Below are positions 35,393-44,360 of a stretch of 64,000 nt of DNA, piece by piece. The DNA comes from CAWBUW01 sp963792075 (lineage in GTDB: Bacteria > Chloroflexota > Anaerolineae > Anaerolineales > UBA4823). Positions within the stretch are counted from its first letter, which is position 1, and every line of letters begins with the position of its first letter. The stretch is taken from the NCBI GenBank assembly GCA_963792075.1, contig CAWBUW010000012.1, forward strand, positions 1,612,001 to 1,676,000, given 5' to 3'. A program made the translations under genes and the position numbers. The notes beneath the pieces are model-generated. The model did no database searches and was not told the DNA's origin. It saw only the letters and a program-made list of their open reading frames with translations.

Positions 35393-37050
35393 CCTACATT
35401 GCCATTCTGCCACTCGACGACCGGCCAGTCAATTATGATTACCCGCGCTTGTTGGCCGCCATCGCCGGCGTGGAAGTAGAACTCCCGCAGCGCAAGTGGT
35501 TGGGGAATCCCTGGCGAGGCTCGCAACATGAGAAGCTTGTCGAATGGCTGAGGCAGGCCGCTCCGGCGGCAGATGCAGTCATCGTGGCGGTGGACACACT
35601 GGCGTATGGGGGGTTGATCCCTTCACGCTCTGCCCCTGATTCCTTCGAAATGGCCGTCCAGAAACTGGAAATCCTACCTGAACTCAAAGCAGCACAACCT
35701 GACCGGCCCATTTTCGCTTCCAGCGTCATCCAACGGGTGAGCCGAGACAATTCCAGCGAGGAGGAAAAGCCCTACTGGGTCGAATACGGCCGCAGGATGT
35801 TCCGGCTGTCATACCTGGAACACAAATCGGCGTTAGCTGAGGCTTCGCAGGAGGAAATCGCCGAAAGAGATGGCATCAAGCTGGAAATCCCGCCGGAAAT
35901 CTACGCTGATTATTTGGGAATTCGGGCGCGTAACCACAAAATCAACCGGTATATGCTCGATCTCGTTAAAATCGGGGTGATCGATTACCTGCTTTTGCCC
36001 CAGGATGATACGGCCGATTATGGCTGGAATATCGCTGAGGCGCGCAGCCTGCAAGGGCTTATCCGCCGCGAGGGCCTGACAAAACACGCTATCACCTATC
36101 CCGGAGCGGATGAAATCGGCTGCCTGCTGCTGGCGCGCTACATCTGCGCAGAAAGCGGATTCCGCCCAAGCGTGTTCCCGCGGTTTAGCAGTTCCTCCTC
36201 GGCGGCGCGGGTCACCGAATATGAGGACCGGCCTATGCTCGAACTGCTCAAGGCGCACCTAGCTCCCCTGGGTGGTATCGTGGCGGATGAGTCGTCCACG
36301 GGGGATTTCCTGCTTTTTATCAACGCACCTGCGCTCAAACAAGGCACAGGTGAATTGCAGTGGGCAGCGCAGTTTTCCAGAGAGGAACTGCTGCAAATTA
36401 TCCCTGAAACGCTCAAGGGATTTGCGGAAGAGCTATTCGCCGGCGAATATTTCCAGGCCACCCGCCGCGAGATGCAAACTCCGCGCCGCAGCCCGGAGGA
36501 ATTTTGCCGCGCCGTTGTCGAGGCGATCAGGCAAGAGAAAAATGTCGCCATTGCGGATGTGGCCTTTGTCAATGGCAGCGACCTGATTTTGGGCAGTCAG
36601 CTTATCCAACACCCAGAGATAGCCCGGCTGGCAGCTTATGGAGGTTGGAACACCGCTGGGAATACGCTGGGAACCGTCCTGGCCCAGGCGGCCATTTACA
36701 CGGCGGCAAGGAAAAAAGGGTTTAGCCCAGCGCAGCAAAAAGCGCATCTGGCGTTCCTTTTCCTGCGCTTCCTGGATGATTTTTGTTACCAGGCCCAAGA
36801 ACGCTCTCTGTGTATGCTCGAGGACTTGCCCGCATACGGGCTTCTCCCCACCGAGGAACGCCTTCCAGAGGGAGAAATAGCCCTGGAAATCGAGAAAAAA
36901 GTAACGGGACGGTTAGAAAAACAGGCCCGGGTGCTTGAAAAGATTTTCCGAGAATCCGGTCTGGTAAAGGCTGTTCATATATCCGATATTTATCTGCCCT
37001 GGCAAAGACTGTTCGAAATCGGTTTCGATGTAAAGGTGGAACTTCCATGA
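35389..37050 (+). CDS. DUF4127 family protein
   Basis: A 553-residue protein with the DUF4127 signature start (AILPLDDRPVNYDYPRLLA), then DTLAYGGLIPSR and SVIQRVSR. The middle part has LLPQDDTADYGWN and ITYPGADEIG, and the later part has VADVAFVNGSDL. No signal peptide. The biochemical role of DUF4127 is not established. Location between nanE and a glycoside hydrolase, coupled to both by 4-base overlaps, points to sugar catabolism. Confidence 0.88.
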   Translation: MTYIAILPLDDRPVNYDYPRLLAAIAGVEVELPQRKWLGNPWRGSQHEKLVEWLRQAAPAADAVIVAVDTLAYGGLIPSRSAPDSFEMAVQKLEILPELKAAQPDRPIFASSVIQRVSRDNSSEEEKPYWVEYGRRMFRLSYLEHKSALAEASQEEIAERDGIKLEIPPEIYADYLGIRARNHKINRYMLDLVKIGVIDYLLLPQDDTADYGWNIAEARSLQGLIRREGLTKHAITYPGADEIGCLLLARYICAESGFRPSVFPRFSSSSSAARVTEYEDRPMLELLKAHLAPLGGIVADESSTGDFLLFINAPALKQGTGELQWAAQFSREELLQIIPETLKGFAEELFAGEYFQATRREMQTPRRSPEEFCRAVVEAIRQEKNVAIADVAFVNGSDLILGSQLIQHPEIARLAAYGGWNTAGNTLGTVLAQAAIYTAARKKGFSPAQQKAHLAFLFLRFLDDFCYQAQERSLCMLEDLPAYGLLPTEERLPEGEIALEIEKKVTGRLEKQARVLEKIFRESGLVKAVHISDIYLPWQRLFEIGFDVKVELP

Positions 37051-39089
37051 CGCTCTCTCCCGTTTCAATCACAGGCAACTATTTTTCCCACGCGAACCGC
37101 CGTTTCATCCCGGTTGGCGCACATTGGGTTCCGGCCAAAACCGGACTGCAGTGGCCGCTGCAGTGGGACGAACCCGACATTGAAGCCGATTTTGTCAAAA
37201 TGCGGGATTTGGGCTTTAACACGGTGCGCTTTGACCTGTTCTGGGCCTGGTTTGAGCCGCGTCCGGGTGACTACAACCCCGAGGCTTTTCATCAGTTGGA
37301 TGTTTTGGTCCGCCTCGCCCACCAATACGAGATTTACCTGCACCCCACGTTATTCATCGGTGGGGAAGTGGGTGAAGCCTTTTGGGACCTGCCCTGGCGG
37401 CAAGGACGCCACCCGCACGCCGATCCCGAGATGCTGCGCCTGCAAACCAACCATGCTGCTGAATTTGCGCGACGCTATCGCAACGAGCCAGCCATCCTGG
37501 CGTGGGATCTGACCGACGAGCCGCCCTATTGGATTGTGGCTGACCAGACCACCGACGCCATGGCCATCAATTGGACGCGCCTGGTTGCCGGAGCCATTCG
37601 TCGTTACGATCCGGGTCGTGTGCTGTGCGTTGGTACGAGCATGGAGGACGTGCAACACGGCCCCTTCCGCCCCGATAACCTGGCTGGCGAAGTGGACTTT
37701 TTCTCCGTGCACCCCTATTCGATTTACACCCTTGACCGGTTCCCCGATCCGATGCTCTCTGAGCGTGGCACGTATGGCGGCGCTTTCGAGACCACGCTTT
37801 CGCTAGGTGCCGGAAGGCCGGTCATGGTGCATGAGTTTGGCGCTTCGTCTGCGCAATACAACCCAGAGCGCATCGCTCACTTTGACCGGGTAACACTCTA
37901 TTCGGGCCTTGCTGCCGGCGCGTGCGGTTTCCTGCCCTGGTGCTACACAGATGCCGCCCCGGAACTGTTCCACCGCGTCCCCTATCTCCGCGCTCCGCAC
38001 GAAACTCAATTTGGCCTGACCACCTGGGACCGGCAGGACCGTCCGCGTGGCAAAGTGCTGCGTGATTTCTCTAAAGTGCTGGCGCAGATGGATTTTACCG
38101 GTCTCCAGCCTGCTCCCGGCGATGCGGCGTTGATTGTCCCGCATGAATGGGCCAAGCCGCATGGGGATTTCTCTCGCTTTGGCTTAAGCGGCCCGAACAC
38201 AATTCCCTATACTTCGGTTCAAGACGGGTTTGATACTGGCGAGGATAACGTCTGGCTGACACGCGCACTGCTGAATATATTCATCCTGGCCCGTCGCGCC
38301 GGGGTGAAGGTGGATATGCCGCGCGAATACACCGCGTGGCAGGTGCATCCCATGCTTTTGCTGCCCTCGCCTCTCACCAGCACCGACCGCAACCTGGTGC
38401 ACATCCACACCAGCTTCTGGGATGAGGTGCGGGATTATGTCCACTCAGGCGGGCTGGTGTATGCCTCGTTGTGCGCCGATGCCGCCATCCCTGAAATGGC
38501 TGAATTGTTTGGGGCCAGCCTCGCCGATCATGCTTCGGCTGGAGAGGTAACCCTGACCTTTGTCGAGTCTCTCGGCGAAATCGCCCCGGGAACCGTGTTC
38601 CACTACCAGGCTGAGGCCAGCAATCCGCGTCACTGGCCTGCCACTTTGGATGTGATCGGTGGGCAAATCATCGCCGTGGACCAGGATGCCCGCCCCGCGT
38701 TGGTGGGTCATACCTATGGAAAAGGCAAGACGCTGCTCGGCGCCTATCCGCTGGAGACATACCTGGGCGTGGTGCCCTCGGCTTTTGAACACTTTGAAAA
38801 TACTCACTGTATTGTTCGCGGGCTGGCGCAATGGGCAGGGTATACGCCTCTGTTTTCGACGGATGCTCCTGGCGTCGAAGTCGCCGGATTGATCGGTGAA
38901 GGCCGCGGCTATGCCATCCTGGCCAACCATCAACCGGAAAAATGCCTGGTCACGGTGACCGCCCGCAGCCCCCTAAAAACCATCCAGCGCATTGATCCGG
39001 ATGGAAAAGTCCCCATTGCCCTGAAAAATAACCAATGGCAGATGGAAATCCCCGCATATGGTGGCGCGGTAGTTGATTGGACTGTGTAG
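37047..39089 (+). CDS. Glycoside hydrolase (GH5/GH42-like barrel)
   Basis: A 680-residue enzyme without a signal peptide, so it acts in the cytoplasm on imported sugar. The N-terminal barrel has GFNTVRFDLFWAWFEP, then the acid/base motif AWDLTDEPPYW (near residue 158) and the nucleophile Glu in PVMVHEFGASS (near 266). The second half resembles the glutamine-amidotransferase-like domain of GH42-type enzymes and a small beta domain at the end. Exact family and substrate are not certain. It follows the DUF4127 gene by a 4-base overlap. Confidence 0.8.
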   Translation: MTLSPVSITGNYFSHANRRFIPVGAHWVPAKTGLQWPLQWDEPDIEADFVKMRDLGFNTVRFDLFWAWFEPRPGDYNPEAFHQLDVLVRLAHQYEIYLHPTLFIGGEVGEAFWDLPWRQGRHPHADPEMLRLQTNHAAEFARRYRNEPAILAWDLTDEPPYWIVADQTTDAMAINWTRLVAGAIRRYDPGRVLCVGTSMEDVQHGPFRPDNLAGEVDFFSVHPYSIYTLDRFPDPMLSERGTYGGAFETTLSLGAGRPVMVHEFGASSAQYNPERIAHFDRVTLYSGLAAGACGFLPWCYTDAAPELFHRVPYLRAPHETQFGLTTWDRQDRPRGKVLRDFSKVLAQMDFTGLQPAPGDAALIVPHEWAKPHGDFSRFGLSGPNTIPYTSVQDGFDTGEDNVWLTRALLNIFILARRAGVKVDMPREYTAWQVHPMLLLPSPLTSTDRNLVHIHTSFWDEVRDYVHSGGLVYASLCADAAIPEMAELFGASLADHASAGEVTLTFVESLGEIAPGTVFHYQAEASNPRHWPATLDVIGGQIIAVDQDARPALVGHTYGKGKTLLGAYPLETYLGVVPSAFEHFENTHCIVRGLAQWAGYTPLFSTDAPGVEVAGLIGEGRGYAILANHQPEKCLVTVTARSPLKTIQRIDPDGKVPIALKNNQWQMEIPAYGGAVVDWTV

Positions 39090-39147
39090 TTCCCATGCCT
39101 GCCCGAAACTGGCATGCGTTTTTTCGTCTCACAAAAGGAGAAGGCTA

Positions 39148-40407
39148 ATGAAAACCAAGAATTTCCTGATCGTACTGTTGTTGATCCTGTCCCTGGTGCT
39201 GAGTGCCTGCGGCGGGGGACAGCCTGCTGCAAGCAGTGAGAAAGCCACCATCACCGTCTGGGATTATTATGGCGAGGCAACACCGGTCAAACCCTTGCTT
39301 GAGGGATTCCAGAAAGAATACCCTAACATCACCGTCCAGTATGAATCCCTGGATTGGGATACCACGCTCGAAAAGTTGAATGTGGTGCTGACGGGTGGTA
39401 CGCCACCGGACGTCGTGACGGCAGACATGACCTGGCTGCCTAAGTTCGCCGCGCTGGGAGCTTTCACCGATCTGAAAGCGCTCTCTGGGGGGAAACTCAA
39501 CGGATCTGCCTGGGACCAGGCTTACACACCCGGCGGGCTGGAGGCGATCACCTTCAACAACCAGATTGTCGCTGCGCTGTATGACTTCGACGTTTATGCC
39601 CTGTATTACCGGGCGGATCTGTTGGAGCAGAAGGGCTTACAGGTCCCCAAGACCTGGGATGAATTGTTGGATGTCTCGAAGAAACTGGCCGAAGGGGATA
39701 AATATCTTTACCAGTGGCTGCCGGAAACTTTCCACGGCTCGCAGTGGATTTATGAGAACGGCGGAAGCTTGCTGAGTAACGACAACAAAACAGTGATCTT
39801 CAACTCACCGGAAGCTATCGAAGCCATCCAGGTCTATGCGGATATGCTAACCCAAAAATCGGCCATTTACTGGGGCGCTGACCAGGGCGAACGCATCCAG
39901 GGGATCAAGGATGGCCGCATCGCCATGTTCTCCGATGGCCCCTACAACATGGGTATTATGAAGAGCGCCGCCCCCGAAATGGCCGGGCAGTGGCGTGTGG
40001 CTGTGCACCCGTACAGTAAGCAGGCCGGTTCATATCTCGGTGGCACCGGCCTGGTCATTCCAGCACAGTCCAAACAAAAAGAGGCCGCCTGGAAATTCAT
40101 CGAATATGCCATGCGGCTTGAAAATCAGATTGGCGTCTACACGTATGCTGGCGCGGCGCCGGCGCTGACAGCGGCTCTGGAAAGCGCGCAAGTGAATGCT
40201 CCGGATCCCTATTTCGGTGGCCAGAAAACCTTTGAGGTCTTCTTAGAGACCATGAAAACAGCCAAACATTTCCCCTATGTGCGCCAATGGAATGACGTCG
40301 ACGTTGCGTTCAGCACGGCGATGGAACAGATTGGCCTGGGACAAATGCCTGTCAAGAATGCGCTGGATGAGGCTGCTGCTACCGCGGCAGATGCCTTGAC
40401 CAAATAA
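39148..40407 (+). CDS. Sugar ABC transporter substrate-binding lipoprotein
   Basis: ATG 39148 with AAAGGAGAAGG site. The 419-residue product has a lipoprotein signal (lipobox LVLSAC near residue 17) and a family 1 extracellular solute-binding domain: ITVWDYYGEATPVKPLLEGFQKEYPNI, GGTPPDVV and AALYDFDVYALYYR. It binds the sugar outside the membrane for the two permeases that follow. The ATPase of the importer is not in the cluster; a shared MsmX-like ATPase is likely. Confidence 0.92.
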   Translation: MKTKNFLIVLLLILSLVLSACGGGQPAASSEKATITVWDYYGEATPVKPLLEGFQKEYPNITVQYESLDWDTTLEKLNVVLTGGTPPDVVTADMTWLPKFAALGAFTDLKALSGGKLNGSAWDQAYTPGGLEAITFNNQIVAALYDFDVYALYYRADLLEQKGLQVPKTWDELLDVSKKLAEGDKYLYQWLPETFHGSQWIYENGGSLLSNDNKTVIFNSPEAIEAIQVYADMLTQKSAIYWGADQGERIQGIKDGRIAMFSDGPYNMGIMKSAAPEMAGQWRVAVHPYSKQAGSYLGGTGLVIPAQSKQKEAAWKFIEYAMRLENQIGVYTYAGAAPALTAALESAQVNAPDPYFGGQKTFEVFLETMKTAKHFPYVRQWNDVDVAFSTAMEQIGLGQMPVKNALDEAAATAADALTK

Positions 40408-40419
40408 CCCAATTTTCCC

Positions 40420-40461
40420 TTTGTGGTGTCTGCTCTCCAGTTGGGGGGTGGACACCACAAA
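40420..40461 (+). terminator. Hairpin between binding protein and permease genes
   Basis: TTTGTGGTGTC (40420-40430) pairs exactly with GACACCACAAA (40451-40461), loop 20 bases, followed by an A-run. Such stem-loops after binding-protein genes often slow transcription or protect the mRNA, giving excess binding protein. Confidence 0.5.
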
Positions 40462-40543
40462 AAACTTTCTGTGGCGGGGCTGTCTCCAAGGGCTTCCCTT
40501 TGAACAGCTCCACACCATCGAAGTCTCTTTTTAGGGAGGTACG

Positions 40544-41434
40544 GTGACTGCTAGATCACTCCCGAATCCAAAGATGACCAGGCTGGGGAAGGTCGTGATG
40601 CCCTATCTGTTCATCGCTTTGCCGATGATTTCTTTTGTCGTCTTTTTGTTAATCCCAATGGTGGTATCCTTCTGGTGGAGTTTGAATGATTACAGCGGCA
40701 TCCAACCCCCTCAATTTATTGGTCTGAAAAACTACATTGACTTATTCCTCAATGACAAGTACTTTTTACCCTCCTTGTGGAACACCACCGTCTTTGTCTT
40801 GCTGGGGATGGGCATCGGCCCTACTCTGGGATTATTGACAGCTCTCCTGCTAAACCAGAAAGTCCGTTTCCAATCTTTGTTTCGTACCGCGTATTATCTG
40901 CCGGTGATGACTTCTCTGGTGGTTGTTTCTACCATCTGGGTCATGCTCTATAACCAGAATGGCCTGTTTAACTCATTTCTGACCACGCTCGGATTTCCCC
41001 CGCAGGGCTGGCTTTCCAACCCTAAAATCGCGCTCTTTTCAGTTACTGCTGCCAGCATCTGGCAAGGCTTTGGTTTTGAGACGGTCGTCTTTTTAGCTGC
41101 ACTGCAATCTATCCCGCGCGAGCTGTACGAGGCCGCCATGATGGATGGCGCCAATGCGTTCCAGAAGTTTCGCTATATTACGGTCCCTTCTTTGCGATAC
41201 GTCATTGCATTTGTCTATATCTACGGCATTATCGGCAGCTACCAGGTTTTTGACCAGGTATTCGTCATGACCAATGGAGGACCGGTTCACAGCACCTCTA
41301 CGGTGGTGTATTACCTGTTTTCCAAGTTCCAAGACCTGCGCCTGGGGCAAGCATCGGCGATTGCTTACATCCTGTTTGCCATCCTGGTGATCTTTTCTTA
41401 CATCGAGCTCAGGCTTTCACGTGAGAAGGAATAG
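40544..41434 (+). CDS. Sugar ABC transporter permease (MalF-like)
   Basis: A 296-residue membrane protein with six helices, starting at a GTG with an AGGGAGG site. The EAA loop is visible as YEAAMMDGANAFQKFRYITVPSL (near residue 200). It forms the channel with the next permease. Confidence 0.93.
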   Translation: MTARSLPNPKMTRLGKVVMPYLFIALPMISFVVFLLIPMVVSFWWSLNDYSGIQPPQFIGLKNYIDLFLNDKYFLPSLWNTTVFVLLGMGIGPTLGLLTALLLNQKVRFQSLFRTAYYLPVMTSLVVVSTIWVMLYNQNGLFNSFLTTLGFPPQGWLSNPKIALFSVTAASIWQGFGFETVVFLAALQSIPRELYEAAMMDGANAFQKFRYITVPSLRYVIAFVYIYGIIGSYQVFDQVFVMTNGGPVHSTSTVVYYLFSKFQDLRLGQASAIAYILFAILVIFSYIELRLSREKE

Positions 41435-41443
41435 GAGCCTGGA

Positions 41444-42283
41444 ATGAGTCATCACAAATCTCCGCTTTATCTCTTTGGACGTTTCTGGATTTACCTGGTC
41501 CTGATCATCACCTCATTCTTGATGTTGATCCCGTTTTACTGGTCGGTAGGCACCTCGTTAAAGTTGGAGCAGTTCGTATTTGCAACCCCACCACAGTGGT
41601 GGCCGGACCCACTGACGCTGCAAAACTACGTCAGCGTGTTTACTAAAATTCATTTCTCTCGTTATTTTCTCAACAGCGTTTTTGTGGCCGGTATCACTAC
41701 GCTGGCTCATGCCTTTTTTGATACACTGGCAGCTTACGCTTTCGCCAAATTATCCTTCCCCGGGCGCGATAAGCTCTTTTTCATTTTGCTGCTTGGGCTG
41801 ATGGTCCCCTTCCAGGTGAACCTGATCCCACTCTACCGCATTATGGCGACCCTCGGCTGGACAAATACCTATCTGGCCCTGATCGTCCCCAACCTGACCA
41901 GTATTTTCGGCATTTTTTTGATGCGCCAGTTCCTGATCACGATTCCTAACGATCTGTTGGATGCTGCCCGCATCGATGGCTGCGACGAGTTTGGCGTTTT
42001 TACTAAGGTTGCCTTGCCATTGGCCTTGCCGGGAATCGCCACTTTGATTATCATGGTATTTATGGGCACCTGGAACGATTTCCTCTGGCCGCGCATCGTC
42101 ACCAGCTCCGAGGCCCTTTACACTCTGCCCGTGGGGTTGGCCCAACTTCAGATGAAAAACACCTCCAACGAAGCCCAGATTATGGCCGGCACCGTCCTGA
42201 CCGCCCTGCCGATGATTATCGTTTTCCTGTTCATGCAGCGCCAATTTATTGAAGGCATGACTGCCGGAGCGCTGAAAGAATGA
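41444..42283 (+). CDS. Sugar ABC transporter permease (MalG-like)
   Basis: A 279-residue membrane protein with six helices and the EAA loop LLDAARIDGCDEFGVFTKVALPLA (near residue 171). It starts 9 bases after the previous gene. A palindromic element follows before the kinase gene. Confidence 0.93.
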   Translation: MSHHKSPLYLFGRFWIYLVLIITSFLMLIPFYWSVGTSLKLEQFVFATPPQWWPDPLTLQNYVSVFTKIHFSRYFLNSVFVAGITTLAHAFFDTLAAYAFAKLSFPGRDKLFFILLLGLMVPFQVNLIPLYRIMATLGWTNTYLALIVPNLTSIFGIFLMRQFLITIPNDLLDAARIDGCDEFGVFTKVALPLALPGIATLIIMVFMGTWNDFLWPRIVTSSEALYTLPVGLAQLQMKNTSNEAQIMAGTVLTALPMIIVFLFMQRQFIEGMTAGALKE

Positions 42284-42287
42284 GTTT

Positions 42288-42391
42288 ATTGGGAGTTGCC
42301 GTGGTAGGGCGGTTATATGGGCATGTTTTGCGGGCTTTGCCCGCAAAACATGCCCACATCTGCCCTTTGTCACCGCGATCCCCAGAGAGCC
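42288..42391. repeat. Compound palindromic element, copy 2 (inner part inverted relative to copy 1)
   Basis: Flanks ATTGGGAGTTGCCGTG and CGCGATCCCCAGAGAGCC match copy 1 in the same direction. The inner arms GTAGGGCGGTTATATGG and CCACATCTGCCCTTTGT are copy 1's right and left arms in inverse order. The centre is a 15-bp hairpin with apex GGGC-TTT-GCCC (GCATGTTTTGCGGGC and complement). Confidence 0.75.
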
Positions 42392-42395
42392 AAGA

Positions 42396-43292
42396 ATGAT
42401 CGGCGCAGTGGATATCGGCGGTACCAAGATCGCGGTCGGGATGGTGGATGACTCCGGCCGGCAGTTGGCGCGGACTGAAAGCCCTACGGACCCGTCGGTG
42501 AGTTCCGCTCTCGGCCTGGCGTTAATCTGTGAGATGCTCGGTCAAACGGCCTCCCAGGCCGGCGGCCATTTGGCCGGGATTGGCATCGGTTGTACCGGCC
42601 CGGTCGACCCCTTGACGGGCATTCTGGGGCGGATTGAGTTCATACCCGGTTGGGAAGGGCTGAACCTGGTGGCAGCCTTATCGCATTCATTTGGCGTTTC
42701 TGCTGCCATTGAAAACGATGCAGATGCCGCAGCTCTGGGCGAATCTACCTGGGGGGCCGGGCGGACTGCCAAACGGTTCATTTACGTTACGGTAAGCACC
42801 GGCATTGGTACCGGGCTCGTGTTGGATGGCCAGCTCTATCGCGGTGTGGATGGCGCTCATCCGGAGGTGGGGCACCACGTGATCGACCCTTCCGGCCCGG
42901 CCTGTTTTTGCGGCGCACATGGCTGCTGGGAAAGCCTCGCCAGCGGCCCTGCCCTGGCGCTCCGGGGTGGGCGGAAAACCGCCCAGGAAGTCTGTGCAGC
43001 CGCAGAGTGCGGCGACCCAGTCGCGCGGGCAGCCGTGGAACGCGAAGGATATTACCTTGGGCTGGGATTGGCAAACCTGGTCACACTCTTTACCCCCGAT
43101 GTCATTGCCCTGGGTGGGGGTGTGATGCGCAGCCGTTCCTTATTCTGGGATGCCATTCTGACCTGCATTCGCCAGAACTGCGGTCTGGTCCCTTATGAAA
43201 AAACCGTGCTCGTTCCGGCGTCTTTGGGCGCGGATACGGGGTTGATTGGCGCAGCCTGCGCCTGGCTGCATCGTTATGGAGGCTTTCAATGA
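42396..43292 (+). CDS. ROK family sugar kinase (probable N-acetylmannosamine or glucosamine-type kinase)
   Basis: A 298-residue ROK kinase. The phosphate motif is AVDIGGTKIAVGMVD at the start, the catalytic Asp is in AAIENDADAAALGE, and the zinc site is CFCGAHGCWE (near residue 168). With nanE in the same operon the simplest role is phosphorylation of ManNAc, but ROK specificity cannot be read from the sequence. It overlaps the next gene by 4 bases. Confidence 0.9.
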   Translation: MIGAVDIGGTKIAVGMVDDSGRQLARTESPTDPSVSSALGLALICEMLGQTASQAGGHLAGIGIGCTGPVDPLTGILGRIEFIPGWEGLNLVAALSHSFGVSAAIENDADAAALGESTWGAGRTAKRFIYVTVSTGIGTGLVLDGQLYRGVDGAHPEVGHHVIDPSGPACFCGAHGCWESLASGPALALRGGRKTAQEVCAAAECGDPVARAAVEREGYYLGLGLANLVTLFTPDVIALGGGVMRSRSLFWDAILTCIRQNCGLVPYEKTVLVPASLGADTGLIGAACAWLHRYGGFQ

Positions 43293-44341
43293 TCGATCCA
43301 TCCTTACGCTCAAATGCCTATGTGGGCGATATCCTCGCACAGCCAGCAGCGCTGCGGGATACGTTGAAGGCCCTGGCTGAAACGGATTACACTGTTTTCG
43401 AGCCGCTCACGCGCTCCATAAGTTCGGGCAAGCTGCGCCGTATCGTCCTGACCGGCATGGGCTCATCCTTTCACGCGCTCAACCCACTTTTCCTGGCATT
43501 GATTGAAGGCGGCCACAATGCGCAGATGATCGAGACCTCCGAGCTGATCCATTATGCCCCCGGTTTGCTTGGGCCCTCCTCGCTGGTTGTCGCGGTGTCC
43601 CAGTCGGGCCGCGGCGCAGAAATCATTCAATTATTGAAAAAAGTACAGGGGAAAGCCGTGCTGGTTGGCGTGACCAATTCGGCCGACAGCCCGCTCGCCA
43701 CCCAGGCGGAGGCTGCCCTGATCACCGCGGCGGGTGTGGAGAGCACGGTCTCGTGCAAAACGTATGTGGCTACACTGGCTGCGTTGGCAGTTTTAGCTCG
43801 AGTTCTAACCGGACAAGAAACGGACTCAACCCTGGCAGAATTACAGTGTGCCCCAGAATTGGTCGCCCAATTCTTGAGCCGCTGGGAGACCTGGGTTGAA
43901 ACCGCAATGGAGAGGGTGAAAGGTGTCCGGTCTCTGCTGCTGGCGGGGAGGGGCATATCGCTGGCCGCGGCTGGGACCGGCGGGCTCATCATCAAAGAGG
44001 CGGCGCATTTCCCATCCGAAGGCATGAGCTGCGCGGCTTTGCGGCATGGCCCATTAGAAATGATGTCGTCCCGGACTTTGGCTGTGGTGTATGAGGGAGA
44101 TGGTAAGACTGCCAAGCTCAATGCTGCCCTGGTGAATGACCTGTGTAAAGCCGGGGGAAGGGCGCATTTGATCCGGCAATCTGACGAGGCGGATTTGTTT
44201 GCGCTGCCTCATTCGTCGCTGACAGTCCTTCCGCTCCTCGAAATTTTACCTGCCCAAATGCTCTCGCTCGCCCTGGCATTGTCTATTGGACATGCTCCCG
44301 GCCAGTTTTCACATGCCACAAAGGTAACTGATGTGGAATAG
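43289..44341 (+). CDS. SIS domain sugar-phosphate isomerase/deaminase (GlmS/AgaS-like)
   Basis: A 350-residue protein with two SIS domains. The first has VLTGMGSSFHALNPLFLAL and VVAVSQSGRGAEI, and the second has LLLAGRGISLAAAGTGGLIIKEAAHFPSEGMSCAALRHGP. It lacks the amidotransferase half of GlmS, so it probably works as a glucosamine-6-phosphate deaminase/isomerase in catabolism. It ends the operon. Confidence 0.85.
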   Translation: MIDPSLRSNAYVGDILAQPAALRDTLKALAETDYTVFEPLTRSISSGKLRRIVLTGMGSSFHALNPLFLALIEGGHNAQMIETSELIHYAPGLLGPSSLVVAVSQSGRGAEIIQLLKKVQGKAVLVGVTNSADSPLATQAEAALITAAGVESTVSCKTYVATLAALAVLARVLTGQETDSTLAELQCAPELVAQFLSRWETWVETAMERVKGVRSLLLAGRGISLAAAGTGGLIIKEAAHFPSEGMSCAALRHGPLEMMSSRTLAVVYEGDGKTAKLNAALVNDLCKAGGRAHLIRQSDEADLFALPHSSLTVLPLLEILPAQMLSLALALSIGHAPGQFSHATKVTDVE

Positions 44342-44360
44342 ATTCTGTCTCTGGGGCTGT

